DNA of 39,099 nucleotides, taken from positions 1 to 39,099 of the forward strand of contig NZ_JADGHZ010000015.1 of the NCBI RefSeq assembly GCF_019683595.1. Direction: 5' to 3'. This DNA comes from Sphaerobacter sp. (GTDB lineage: Bacteria > Chloroflexota > Chloroflexia > Thermomicrobiales > Thermomicrobiaceae). The position numbers were made by a program, and so were the translations under genes. Each line of letters opens with the position of its first letter. The stretch's first letter is position 1. Shown here one piece after another: positions 19,204 through 25,934 of this stretch. The notes under the pieces are model-generated. The model was not told the origin of the DNA. It did not search any database and saw nothing but the letters and a program-made list of their open reading frames with translations.

Positions 19204-19947
19204 TCATCCGTCCTGTCCGTTGTCCGCGTGGAGCCACGACCGGACCCACCGGTACACCGTCACGAGCCCCAGCAGGTAGGCTAGGCCGAGCAGGTAGGAG
19301 GCGAGCACGTCGGTCAGCCAGTGGTGGCCCAGGTAGACACGCGACGGCCCGACTAGCGCCGCCATCGTCGCGATGAAGCCCGCCGTGACCCAGCGCACGA
19401 CGCCGTTCCGCACCTTGGTGAAGATGAGGTACGAGAAGAAGCCCCAGAAGGCGACGTAGTGCAGCGTGTGCCCGCTCGGGAAGCTCGAGTCGCGGATGTT
19501 GGCCTCGACCACGCGGAACATCTCGCCGTCCGGCCGGGGGCGCTGCACGAAGAGCTTGGTGGTGAAGCTGAGGAAGCTGGCGCCCCAGGCAGCGATCAGG
19601 AAGAGCGCCTCGGTGCGGAAGCGCAGGAGCCACGCCCCGACGATGGCCGTGGCCGGCAGGATCAGGCTCTGGGGACGGAACCCGAACCAGCTCACGGCCG
19701 ACATCGCTCGCACGAGCATGGGGTGCTGGGCCCGCTGGATGCGCATGGTGGCAGCCACGTCCGCCTGGAGTGACTTGTTGGCGCGGACCACGACCATGAG
19801 TGAGAGGTAGCCGACCAGTGCCATTGCCGACGCGAGCAGGAAGAACCGGCTCCGGCGACGCTGCACCCGGCCGGGAACGACCGCGCGGTGCGCCCGGCGA
19901 GCCGCCTCATCCGTCACCTCGGCGGCGTGCTCGATCAAGTCCGCCAT
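19204..19947 (-). CDS. PAP2-superfamily membrane phosphatase
   Basis: A 247-residue membrane phosphatase with the complete three-part motif: K131-RP139 (KLFVQRPRP), PSGH (157-160) and SRVYLGHHWLTD (202-213). About six hydrophobic segments surround the active site. Substrates of this family include phosphatidate, diacylglycerol pyrophosphate and undecaprenyl pyrophosphate. Its neighbours are ispH on one side and a glycerophosphodiesterase on the other, so either an isoprenoid pyrophosphate or a phospholipid is plausible. ATG follows GAGGAG by 5 nt. The N-terminus (1-35) is basic and cytosolic. Confidence 0.92.
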   Translation of the reverse strand: MADLIEHAAEVTDEAARRAHRAVVPGRVQRRRSRFFLLASAMALVGYLSLMVVVRANKSLQADVAATMRIQRAQHPMLVRAMSAVSWFGFRPQSLILPATAIVGAWLLRFRTEALFLIAAWGASFLSFTTKLFVQRPRPDGEMFRVVEANIRDSSFPSGHTLHYVAFWGFFSYLIFTKVRNGVVRWVTAGFIATMAALVGPSRVYLGHHWLTDVLASYLLGLAYLLGLVTVYRWVRSWLHADNGQDG

Positions 19948-20066
19948 TGTCGCTCCTCTCGCTCCAGCGCGCCGCCCGCATCCGGCGCGGCCCCGATGCG
20001 ATACGGCGGCCCCTGCGAGCCGCCGTTCGTATGCTCTGCTGTGCTTCCGCCAAGCGCCGCCCGGGG

Positions 20067-21020
20067 CTAGAAGGCCGGGACGTCGTCCAGGTCGCGGTGG
20101 CGAATACCGCCTTCGGGCGGGGCAAAGCCCTGCCCCACCAGCCAGTCGACCACGCCCTCGATCACGTCGTCCGGGGTGGAGGCCCCGGCCGTGACGCCCA
20201 CCACCTCGACACCCTCGAGCCAGGCCGGCTCGATCTCTTCCTCGCTCTCGATGTGGTAGCTGGGCACGCCGTAGCTCCGGCCGACCTCGGCCAGTCGAGC
20301 CGTGTTCGAGCTCTTCTTGCCACCGATCGCCAGGATCAGGTCGACCTCACCAGCCAGCCGCCGCAGTGCGTTCTGGCGCTCCGAGGTCGGCTCGCAGATC
20401 GTGTTGCACACCCGGATCTCGCCGCCGTCGCGGGCGACCATGTTCGTCAACTGGGTGACGAACTCCATGAACTCATCGACATTCTTGGTCGTCTGTGAGA
20501 CGACCGCCACCTTGCGCGGGGGCACCTTGGCGTCCGGGTCGGTCGACCCGCGCGGCGCGTTCCAGGGCAGATCCTCGATGTGCTTGGCGGCGACGGCACG
20601 TGAGGTTTCGGCCCAGGCGAGCACCCCCCGCACTTCCGGGTGGAAGGAATCGCCATAGACCACGAGGAAGTACCCCTGCCGCACCAGCTTCTGCCCGAGC
20701 CGCTGGACCTTGGTCACCAGCGGGCAGGTCGTGTCGATCAACTCCAGCCCGTGCTCGGCAGCCAGCCGCGCCCGCTCCGGGCCGGCACCGTGCGCCGTGA
20801 TCGCTACCCGCCGGAAGCCGCGCTTGGCGGCCTCTTCGACCGATTCAGCGGTGTCGACGCCTCGCTCTTTGAGACGCTGCACGACCTGGGGGTTATGGAT
20901 CACGTCGCCGATGGTCGCGACCGGGTTGTGCGGGTCGCCCGCCCCGGTGATGATCTCGAGGGCGCGGCGGACACCCCAGCAATACCCCAGCTCCTCCGCC
21001 ATCACTATGCGTCGCGTCAT
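20067..21020 (-). CDS. ispH: 4-hydroxy-3-methylbut-2-enyl diphosphate reductase IspH
   Basis: A 317-residue [4Fe-4S] enzyme making IPP and DMAPP in the last step of the MEP pathway. The three cluster cysteines are C14 (GYCWGVRRA), C99 (TTCPLV) and C209 (NTICEPTSERQ). Substrate-binding His42 (IHNPQVV), His77 (AHGAGP) and the H127-P-E129 segment are present. An insertion of about 15 residues rich in Pro and charged residues follows AKHIEDLPW. The start at 21020 lies 8 nt after the deacetylase stop; GGAGAGG within the end of that gene can serve as the ribosome site, though spacing is long. A start at residue 7 is possible. Confidence 0.95.
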   Translation of the reverse strand: MTRRIVMAEELGYCWGVRRALEIITGAGDPHNPVATIGDVIHNPQVVQRLKERGVDTAESVEEAAKRGFRRVAITAHGAGPERARLAAEHGLELIDTTCPLVTKVQRLGQKLVRQGYFLVVYGDSFHPEVRGVLAWAETSRAVAAKHIEDLPWNAPRGSTDPDAKVPPRKVAVVSQTTKNVDEFMEFVTQLTNMVARDGGEIRVCNTICEPTSERQNALRRLAGEVDLILAIGGKKSSNTARLAEVGRSYGVPSYHIESEEEIEPAWLEGVEVVGVTAGASTPDDVIEGVVDWLVGQGFAPPEGGIRHRDLDDVPAF

Positions 21021-21028
21021 CGCGCTGT

Positions 21029-22147
21029 CTAACCACCTCTCCGGTCGGCTACGTCGGGGTAGCGGATGACCGTCTTGTCGCTGGCCCGGTCCTTCATGAA
21101 GCGCTCGGCCAGCCACGCGGGTAGCGTCTCGGGGATGGTCACCGTATCAGGGTTCCCATCACTGGCGTACATTATACCGGGGTTGTCTGCCGCGTATGCG
21201 AACCACTCGGCCAGCACGTCCTCAGTGGCCTGGATCCGTGGCGTCCAGAAGGGGTCGAATTCCGCGTCCACCGGCGATGGTGCCGGGTTGGCGCCCACCA
21301 TCAGCGCGCCGGAGAAGTGGTATTCTCGCCCCTCGTAGGTGAAGCCACGCAGCAGCGTGTCGTCCCCACCCGGCGGGTACATCCCGAAGGGTAGCGCGAT
21401 CACCTCGACCTCGGCCTCCGGCACGTACTCGCGGATCATGTCGACCGCACCGGCCAGCTCCGCCTTGATCTCCTCGTCCGACAATTCGCGCAGGTTGGCG
21501 TGGCTCAGGGTATGGTTCCCCAGCTCGTACCCATGCTCCACGAGGAAGCGCAGCTTCTCCTCGGCGTACTCCATCTGCTCCGGCTCGTCGGGCCAGGCGA
21601 ACGGCGCCCGCGGCAGGATCGAGAAGAGCCCACCGCGGCCGAAGTCGGGGTGGCGTGTGAAGAAGTCTTCCAAGATGCCTACTGCGCAGTCAGGGTCGAT
21701 CTTCTTCTTGTCATTTTCGTCGACCAGATAGCGGAACTGGCTGACCACGCCGTCGTCGAAGGTCAGGACCACCGGGCGCTTCCCGGGCGGGGCACTGATG
21801 TGGTTGGTCAGGTAGTCGCGGATCGGGATGACGTAGTACCCGTGGTCGTAGAGCCACTGAAGGTCCTGCCGCAGGCCGTCGGGCGAGCGGTCATACTCGC
21901 CGCCGTCCTCGGTGATGCCGTGATACATCAGGACCATCACCTGACCCAACTCGTTCGGTTTGTAGGTGGCGAGCTCTTCTTGGGTTAGCGTCGGAGTCGG
22001 CTCTGGGGTCGGGGTCGCGGTCGGCGTGGGCGGTTCGGTCGGGGTCGGTGGCGGAGTCGCCGTCGGTTCCGCGGTTGTACCCCCGCACGCGAGCGAGACC
22101 GTCACAAGCAACATCGTGATCACCCGCGGCATCTGCCGCCAGCGCAT
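21029..22147 (-). CDS. Polysaccharide deacetylase (NodB domain), probable lipoprotein
   Basis: A 372-residue exported protein. A basic N-terminus, hydrophobic helix and C21 in VSLACGG look like a lipoprotein signal, though the lipobox is imperfect at -3. A Thr/Pro linker (about 24-55) leads to the NodB domain: VLMYHGIT (72-79), TFDDG (129-133) with D131/D132, and the metal motif HTLSH (212-216). Family members de-N-acetylate cell-wall or capsular glycans. ATG at 22147 follows AAAGGGATAGGG; a longer upstream frame has no export signal at its start and overlaps the HAD gene. An operon with ispH is indicated by the 8-nt gap. Confidence 0.92.
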   Translation of the reverse strand: MRWRQMPRVITMLLVTVSLACGGTTAEPTATPPPTPTEPPTPTATPTPEPTPTLTQEELATYKPNELGQVMVLMYHGITEDGGEYDRSPDGLRQDLQWLYDHGYYVIPIRDYLTNHISAPPGKRPVVLTFDDGVVSQFRYLVDENDKKKIDPDCAVGILEDFFTRHPDFGRGGLFSILPRAPFAWPDEPEQMEYAEEKLRFLVEHGYELGNHTLSHANLRELSDEEIKAELAGAVDMIREYVPEAEVEVIALPFGMYPPGGDDTLLRGFTYEGREYHFSGALMVGANPAPSPVDAEFDPFWTPRIQATEDVLAEWFAYAADNPGIMYASDGNPDTVTIPETLPAWLAERFMKDRASDKTVIRYPDVADRRGG

Positions 22148-22245
22148 CCCTATCCCTTTCCCTACGGCACCGCACCCGGTCGGACCGGCGGCTCGGTTCA
22201 GACCGACACCCCTCGGGAAGGGAGAAGCGACGTGCCGCGCGGCGC

Positions 22246-22929
22246 CTACCGAGTGCCGTCGAACCCGAAGAGCGGCAGCAACTCGCGCAGGTTCGCGATC
22301 GTGTAGTCGGGCGGCGGGCCACCGGGCCACTCCCGGCCGGTGCGATTCACCCACACACTGGCCAGGCCCGCCGCGCGGGCACCGGCCACGTCGTGCTCCG
22401 GGTTGTCCCCCACGTACACCGCCTCGTGCGGCGCCGCCTCGCCCAACTCTAGCGCGCGCTGGAAGATCGCCGGGTCCGGCTTCCAGACCCCGACCTCCTC
22501 CGAGACGAGGATGAACGGGAAGGCGTCCGCGATCCGCAGGCGCGCGATCTTATTGCGCTGGATCACGCTCGGGCCGTTGGTGATCATCCCCACCCGCGCG
22601 TGCTGCCGCACGGCGTCGACCACCTCCAGCGCCTCATCGAAGAGCTTCAAGCCGCGATAGCGGTCGCTCACATAGGATGCGACCGCACGCTCGACCCGTT
22701 CCGGAGTCCCGGCCCCCACCGTCGTCAGGATGTCGGCGAAGTGGTCGGTACCGAAGACGGAACGCGCGACCGCCGCCTCGACCAGCGCATCCAGGTCGAC
22801 ATCATCCAGGCCACGGCACGCTTCCGCGAACGCCACCCGCAGCCGCAGGCGCAGCGACGCATTGTGGTCGCACAGCGTGTCGTCGAGGTCGAACAGGACC
22901 AGTTTAGGGCGGAAACCGCTCGTGGCCAT
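22246..22929 (-). CDS. HAD-superfamily hydrolase
   Basis: A 227-residue HAD phosphatase of the YjjG/PynA-like type. Motif I is FDLDDTLCDH (13-22), with nucleophile D14 and acid D16. Motif II is GMITNGPS, the Lys of motif III is in GVWKPDPAIF and motif IV is YVGDNPEHDVAGAR. A helical cap (about 20-90) lies between motifs I and II. Substrate unknown; related enzymes act on nucleotides or sugar phosphates. The ATG follows AAGGAAAATG. It lies 98 nt upstream of the deacetylase gene on the same strand. Confidence 0.92.
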   Translation of the reverse strand: MATSGFRPKLVLFDLDDTLCDHNASLRLRLRVAFAEACRGLDDVDLDALVEAAVARSVFGTDHFADILTTVGAGTPERVERAVASYVSDRYRGLKLFDEALEVVDAVRQHARVGMITNGPSVIQRNKIARLRIADAFPFILVSEEVGVWKPDPAIFQRALELGEAAPHEAVYVGDNPEHDVAGARAAGLASVWVNRTGREWPGGPPPDYTIANLRELLPLFGFDGTR

Positions 22930-23079
22930 CTATCATTTTCCTTCAGTCGCACGACTGACGAGCCAAGCCTATGCCTGAACAGGCGACAGCGTCAAGCCGC
23001 GCTCCGGCCGACCTGAACCAGCCGGCTCACCGGTACGACTCCCGGCCGCGCAGCGCTCCGTCGCCGGAACTGGAACGCG

Positions 23080-23616
23080 TCAGGACGGCGCCTGCCCGGC
23101 ACCGGTGTCCTCACCGTGGCTCGGCGGGCGCAGCCGTGCCATTGCCAGGGCGTCGACGTACCTGCCGGCGCGGAGCGCGTAGTCGACGAGCCGCCCCTCC
23201 ACCACGAAGCCGAACTTCTCGTACAGGTGGATCGCCGCGGCATTGTCGGCGTAGACGGTCAACTCGACCCGGTGCAGGCCGAGCCAGTTGTCGGCCAGGT
23301 CGACCATCGCTGCCATCAGGGCGGTCCCCACGCCCCGCCGCTGGAACTCATCGTGCACCGCCATCCCGATCGAGCCGACGTGCCGGCGCCGGGCATGGCG
23401 CTCGACGTGAAGCCCGAGCGTCCCCACCACGCGGCCGTCCACCTCGGCCACCAGCCGGTGGACATCGGGACCGTAATCCGCGGCCCGTTGTCGCCGCTCC
23501 GCGACGGAGCGATAGGGGAGCTGGAGCGTGCCAAAGACCACGCCGGGACAGTTGAGGATCTCCGTGATGGCCGCGGCGTCCTCCGGCTCGGCCCCGCGGA
23601 CGATGATCCTCTCCAT
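23080..23616 (-). CDS. GNAT-family N-acetyltransferase
   Basis: A 178-residue GNAT enzyme. The acetyl-CoA pyrophosphate loop is QRRGVGTAL, in the region after GSIGMAVHDEF, and the C-terminal strand-helix pattern HRVELTVYADNAAAIHLYEKFGF is of the RimI/YhhY-like kind. The acceptor is unknown. ATG at 23616 is preferred: GGAAGAGGGGG lies upstream, and the protein then begins MERIIVRGAEPEDAAAI, a typical GNAT start. It is divergent from rpsD with a gap of about 140 nt. Confidence 0.9.
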   Translation of the reverse strand: MERIIVRGAEPEDAAAITEILNCPGVVFGTLQLPYRSVAERRQRAADYGPDVHRLVAEVDGRVVGTLGLHVERHARRRHVGSIGMAVHDEFQRRGVGTALMAAMVDLADNWLGLHRVELTVYADNAAAIHLYEKFGFVVEGRLVDYALRAGRYVDALAMARLRPPSHGEDTGAGQAPS

Positions 23617-23722
23617 CGCGGTCCCCCTCTTCCTGCCAGGCGAACAACCGGGTGAGACGTGAAGGTCAACCGTTTGGTATTCTAAGGTGATGACCTCGCA
23701 TCGAGGTTGGACACATCGAGAC

Positions 23723-23738
23723 GGTGCCAAGCGGCACC
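23723..23738 (+). promoter_or_regulatory. Hairpin in the rpsD leader
   Basis: GGTGCC (23723-23728), loop AAGC, GGCACC (23733-23738) ends 10 nt before the AAGGAGGAG ribosome site. S4 often represses its own translation through a leader structure, and this is the obvious candidate, but one 6-bp hairpin is weak evidence. Confidence 0.35.
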
Positions 23739-23756
23739 GAGCCTACAAGGAGGAGC

Positions 23757-24368
23757 ATGGCGCGTTACACTGGGCCCAAGCACAAGATCTCCAGGCGGGA
23801 GGGCATCAACCTGACCGGCACCCGGTCGCGCTCGCTGGAGCGGCGGCTCAAGACCCCGCCCGGCGCCCATGCCCACGCCCGCCCGCGCCGCATGACCGAG
23901 TACGGCCGCCAGCTTCGCGAGAAGCAGAAGCTGAAGCGGCACTTCGGCATGCTTGAGAAGCAGTTCCGCCGGACGTTCCAGGACGCCCGCAGCTCACGCG
24001 AGCCGACCGGAACCGCGCTGGTCAAGCTGCTCGAGTCCCGGCTGGACAACGTCGTCTACCGGCTCGGCTTCACCCCGACCCGCCCCATGGCCCGCCAGCT
24101 CGTGAATCACGGGCATGTGCTGGTCAACGGACGCCGGGTCGACATCCCCTCGTACCGGGTGTCCCCGGGCGACACCATCGCGCTGACCGAGAAGGCGGCG
24201 GAGATCCCCGACGTTCAGGAGGCGCTCCAGGACGCCGGGCATCAGATCCCATCGTGGCTCTCGCGCGAGGGCACGCAGCCGATCGGCCGGGTGATCTCGG
24301 AACCCAATCCCGAAGAGCTCGACATCCCGGTCGACATCGAGTTGATCATCGCGTTCTACGCACGGTAG
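23757..24368 (+). CDS. rpsD: 30S ribosomal protein S4
   Basis: A 203-residue primary 16S rRNA-binding protein that nucleates 30S assembly. It begins MARYTGPKHKISRREG and carries the S4 RNA-binding domain from about residue 90 (SRLDNVVYRLGFTPTRPMAR, NHGHVLVNGRRVDIPSYRV). It has no N-terminal zinc cysteines (the C- form). The start is fixed by AAGGAGGAG at 23748-23755. It stands alone rather than with rpsM, rpsK and rpoA. A leader hairpin precedes it and a stem-loop follows. Confidence 0.97.
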   Translation: MARYTGPKHKISRREGINLTGTRSRSLERRLKTPPGAHAHARPRRMTEYGRQLREKQKLKRHFGMLEKQFRRTFQDARSSREPTGTALVKLLESRLDNVVYRLGFTPTRPMARQLVNHGHVLVNGRRVDIPSYRVSPGDTIALTEKAAEIPDVQEALQDAGHQIPSWLSREGTQPIGRVISEPNPEELDIPVDIELIIAFYAR

Positions 24369-24384
24369 GAACCGACACTGGCGC

Positions 24385-24411
24385 CCAAGGCCCGGCATTG
24401 CCGGGCCTTGG
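24385..24411. terminator. Stem-loop between rpsD and the DUF2630-like gene
   Basis: A perfect 12-bp inverted repeat, CCAAGGCCCGGC (24385-24396) and GCCGGGCCTTGG (24400-24411), with a 3-nt loop begins 17 nt after the rpsD stop. It has no U-tract on either side, so it may act as a bidirectional barrier or stabilise mRNA ends. Confidence 0.6.
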
Positions 24412-24445
24412 AAACCGGTGTCCATGGTGATGCCGGTAGCTGCGC

Positions 24446-24796
24446 TCAGTTCGCCTCGGAGTCGCTCTCCAGCCAGTCGGGGGCGTCGCTCGGGTGCTGG
24501 CTCAACTCAAGCCGGCGCTCCAGCCAGAGCTGCTCCAGCTCCTCCTGAATCTGCCGCAGCCGCTCGGCCCGCTTTGTCGCGGCAAGGCCGTACACCTGTG
24601 CATTCAGCAGCCGGCGGCGCTCCTCATTCAGCGCATTGATCCGCGCCAGCGTGTCGCTCTCGTGTCGCACCGCGCCGCCGTACGGCTCCACCTCGACCTC
24701 CAGCTCCGGCATGTCGCCCCGCGGCGCGTCGGACACGCTCAAGTCCGGATCGGGAACCCGGCGACGCAGCAGTCGTGATCGCTCGTCTCGGGACAT
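24446..24796 (-). CDS. DUF2630-like charged helical protein
   Basis: A 116-residue hydrophilic protein. The first 50 residues are polar with acidic and Arg-rich patches. The second half is a long charged helix, LARINALNEERRRLLNAQ then RLRQIQEELEQLWLERRL, resembling the two-helix DUF2630 family. Function unknown. ATG at 24796 follows GGAG; a longer open frame upstream has no site. It lies 120 nt downstream of the sirtuin gene on the same strand. Confidence 0.72.
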   Translation of the reverse strand: MSRDERSRLLRRRVPDPDLSVSDAPRGDMPELEVEVEPYGGAVRHESDTLARINALNEERRRLLNAQVYGLAATKRAERLRQIQEELEQLWLERRLELSQHPSDAPDWLESDSEAN

Positions 24797-24916
24797 CGCT
24801 CCGCTCCACTCCCAGCGTTCGCTCGGTGTTGGGTCGCCCTGCGGTGACCGGTCGTCACCGATCCCACAGCGCGCGACCTTCAGCATGTTCGTGACCATGA
24901 GATGCACGGCGGACGC

Positions 24917-25708
24917 CTACCCGGTCAGCAGATCCGCCACGTAGGAGAGCGCCGCCCCGGCAGACGCCTGCACGACGAAGTCGGCCAGGGGATCCAGCGG
25001 AGTCGGCTCATTGTTGATGATCGCCAGGACTGCGCCCTGCTGGGCCGCGATCAACGGCACCTTGGCTGCCGGATTGACCTGGAGCGACGACCCGACGACC
25101 AGCATCAGTTCGCAGTCCCGCGCGATCTCCAGCGCGCGCCGCAGGTCGTCGGCCACCAGCGACTCTCCGAAGGAGATGGTCGCCTCCTTGACGATCCCGC
25201 CGCAGACCGGGCAGACCGGCTCCTCATCCCCCTCCGGCAACGGGAACTCCGCGGCCGGGAAGCGCCGCCCGCACTCCAGGCACCGGATCTCGTGGACCGT
25301 GCCGTGAAGCTCGATCACCGTCTCCGGGTCGGCTCCGGCCCGCTGGTGCAGCCCGTCGATGTTCTGCGTGATGATCGTCGACAGGAGGCCAGCTTCCTGC
25401 AAGCGCACGAGCGCCAGGTGCCCCGCGTTCGGCTCGACCTGGACCATCTGGGGATAACGCTCCCGGCGTCGCCGCCAGTAGGCAACCCGGACCTCCGGGT
25501 CGTTCAGGAACTCGCGGAACGACGTCGGCCTGATCCGTTTCCAGATGCCATTCTGCCCCCGGTAATCGGGGATCCCCGACTCCGTGGAGATGCCCGCACC
25601 GGTGAACGCGACCACCGGGCGGCGCACACGGATCTCCCCGGCAAGCGCCTCCAGAGTCTCGCGCTGCTGCTCGGTCAGTATCGCTCGCGTCGACGTCAGA
25701 TCGTTCAT
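24917..25708 (-). CDS. Sir2-family NAD-dependent protein deacylase
   Basis: A 263-residue sirtuin. NAD-binding GAGIS (37-41) and SGIPDYRG (44-51), TQNIDGLH (114-121), catalytic H135 in ELHGT, and a zinc site of C143/C146 and C166/C169. It removes acyl groups from lysines using NAD+, making nicotinamide and O-acyl-ADP-ribose. I do not see the Tyr/Arg pair of SIRT5-like desuccinylases, so deacetylation is the likelier activity. ATG at 25708 follows GGTGGAGAG. The frame stays open upstream but shows no family similarity there. Confidence 0.94.
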   Translation of the reverse strand: MNDLTSTRAILTEQQRETLEALAGEIRVRRPVVAFTGAGISTESGIPDYRGQNGIWKRIRPTSFREFLNDPEVRVAYWRRRRERYPQMVQVEPNAGHLALVRLQEAGLLSTIITQNIDGLHQRAGADPETVIELHGTVHEIRCLECGRRFPAAEFPLPEGDEEPVCPVCGGIVKEATISFGESLVADDLRRALEIARDCELMLVVGSSLQVNPAAKVPLIAAQQGAVLAIINNEPTPLDPLADFVVQASAGAALSYVADLLTG

Positions 25709-25934
25709 ATGTCTCTCTCCACCCCCAATTAAACGATCATTGTCAACCAAGAGGGCCTGATCGACACGCCGACCCAGAGGCACGGGCCATGCCACGCACC
25801 TCCGCAACGCCGGGGAACGATGCCTCTTCCGAGAGCCGGTTGAGGACGGTGATCCGACCGGGTGGAGAAAAGTTCCCGCGCCGAGCGGCAAGACCGGCAC
25901 ACCGGGGTCTGATCCGTAACGATCCCAGCCTGCT

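Noticed and set aside
20003-20026. 8-bp inverted repeat after ispH (ACGGCGGC/GCCGCCGT) as an intrinsic terminator
   Set aside because: No T-run follows on the minus strand, and the PAP2 gene continues in the same direction.
25728-25746. TTGACA and TTTAAT on the minus strand upstream of the sirtuin gene as a promoter
   Set aside because: The two hexamers are only 7 nt apart, too close for a sigma-70 promoter.
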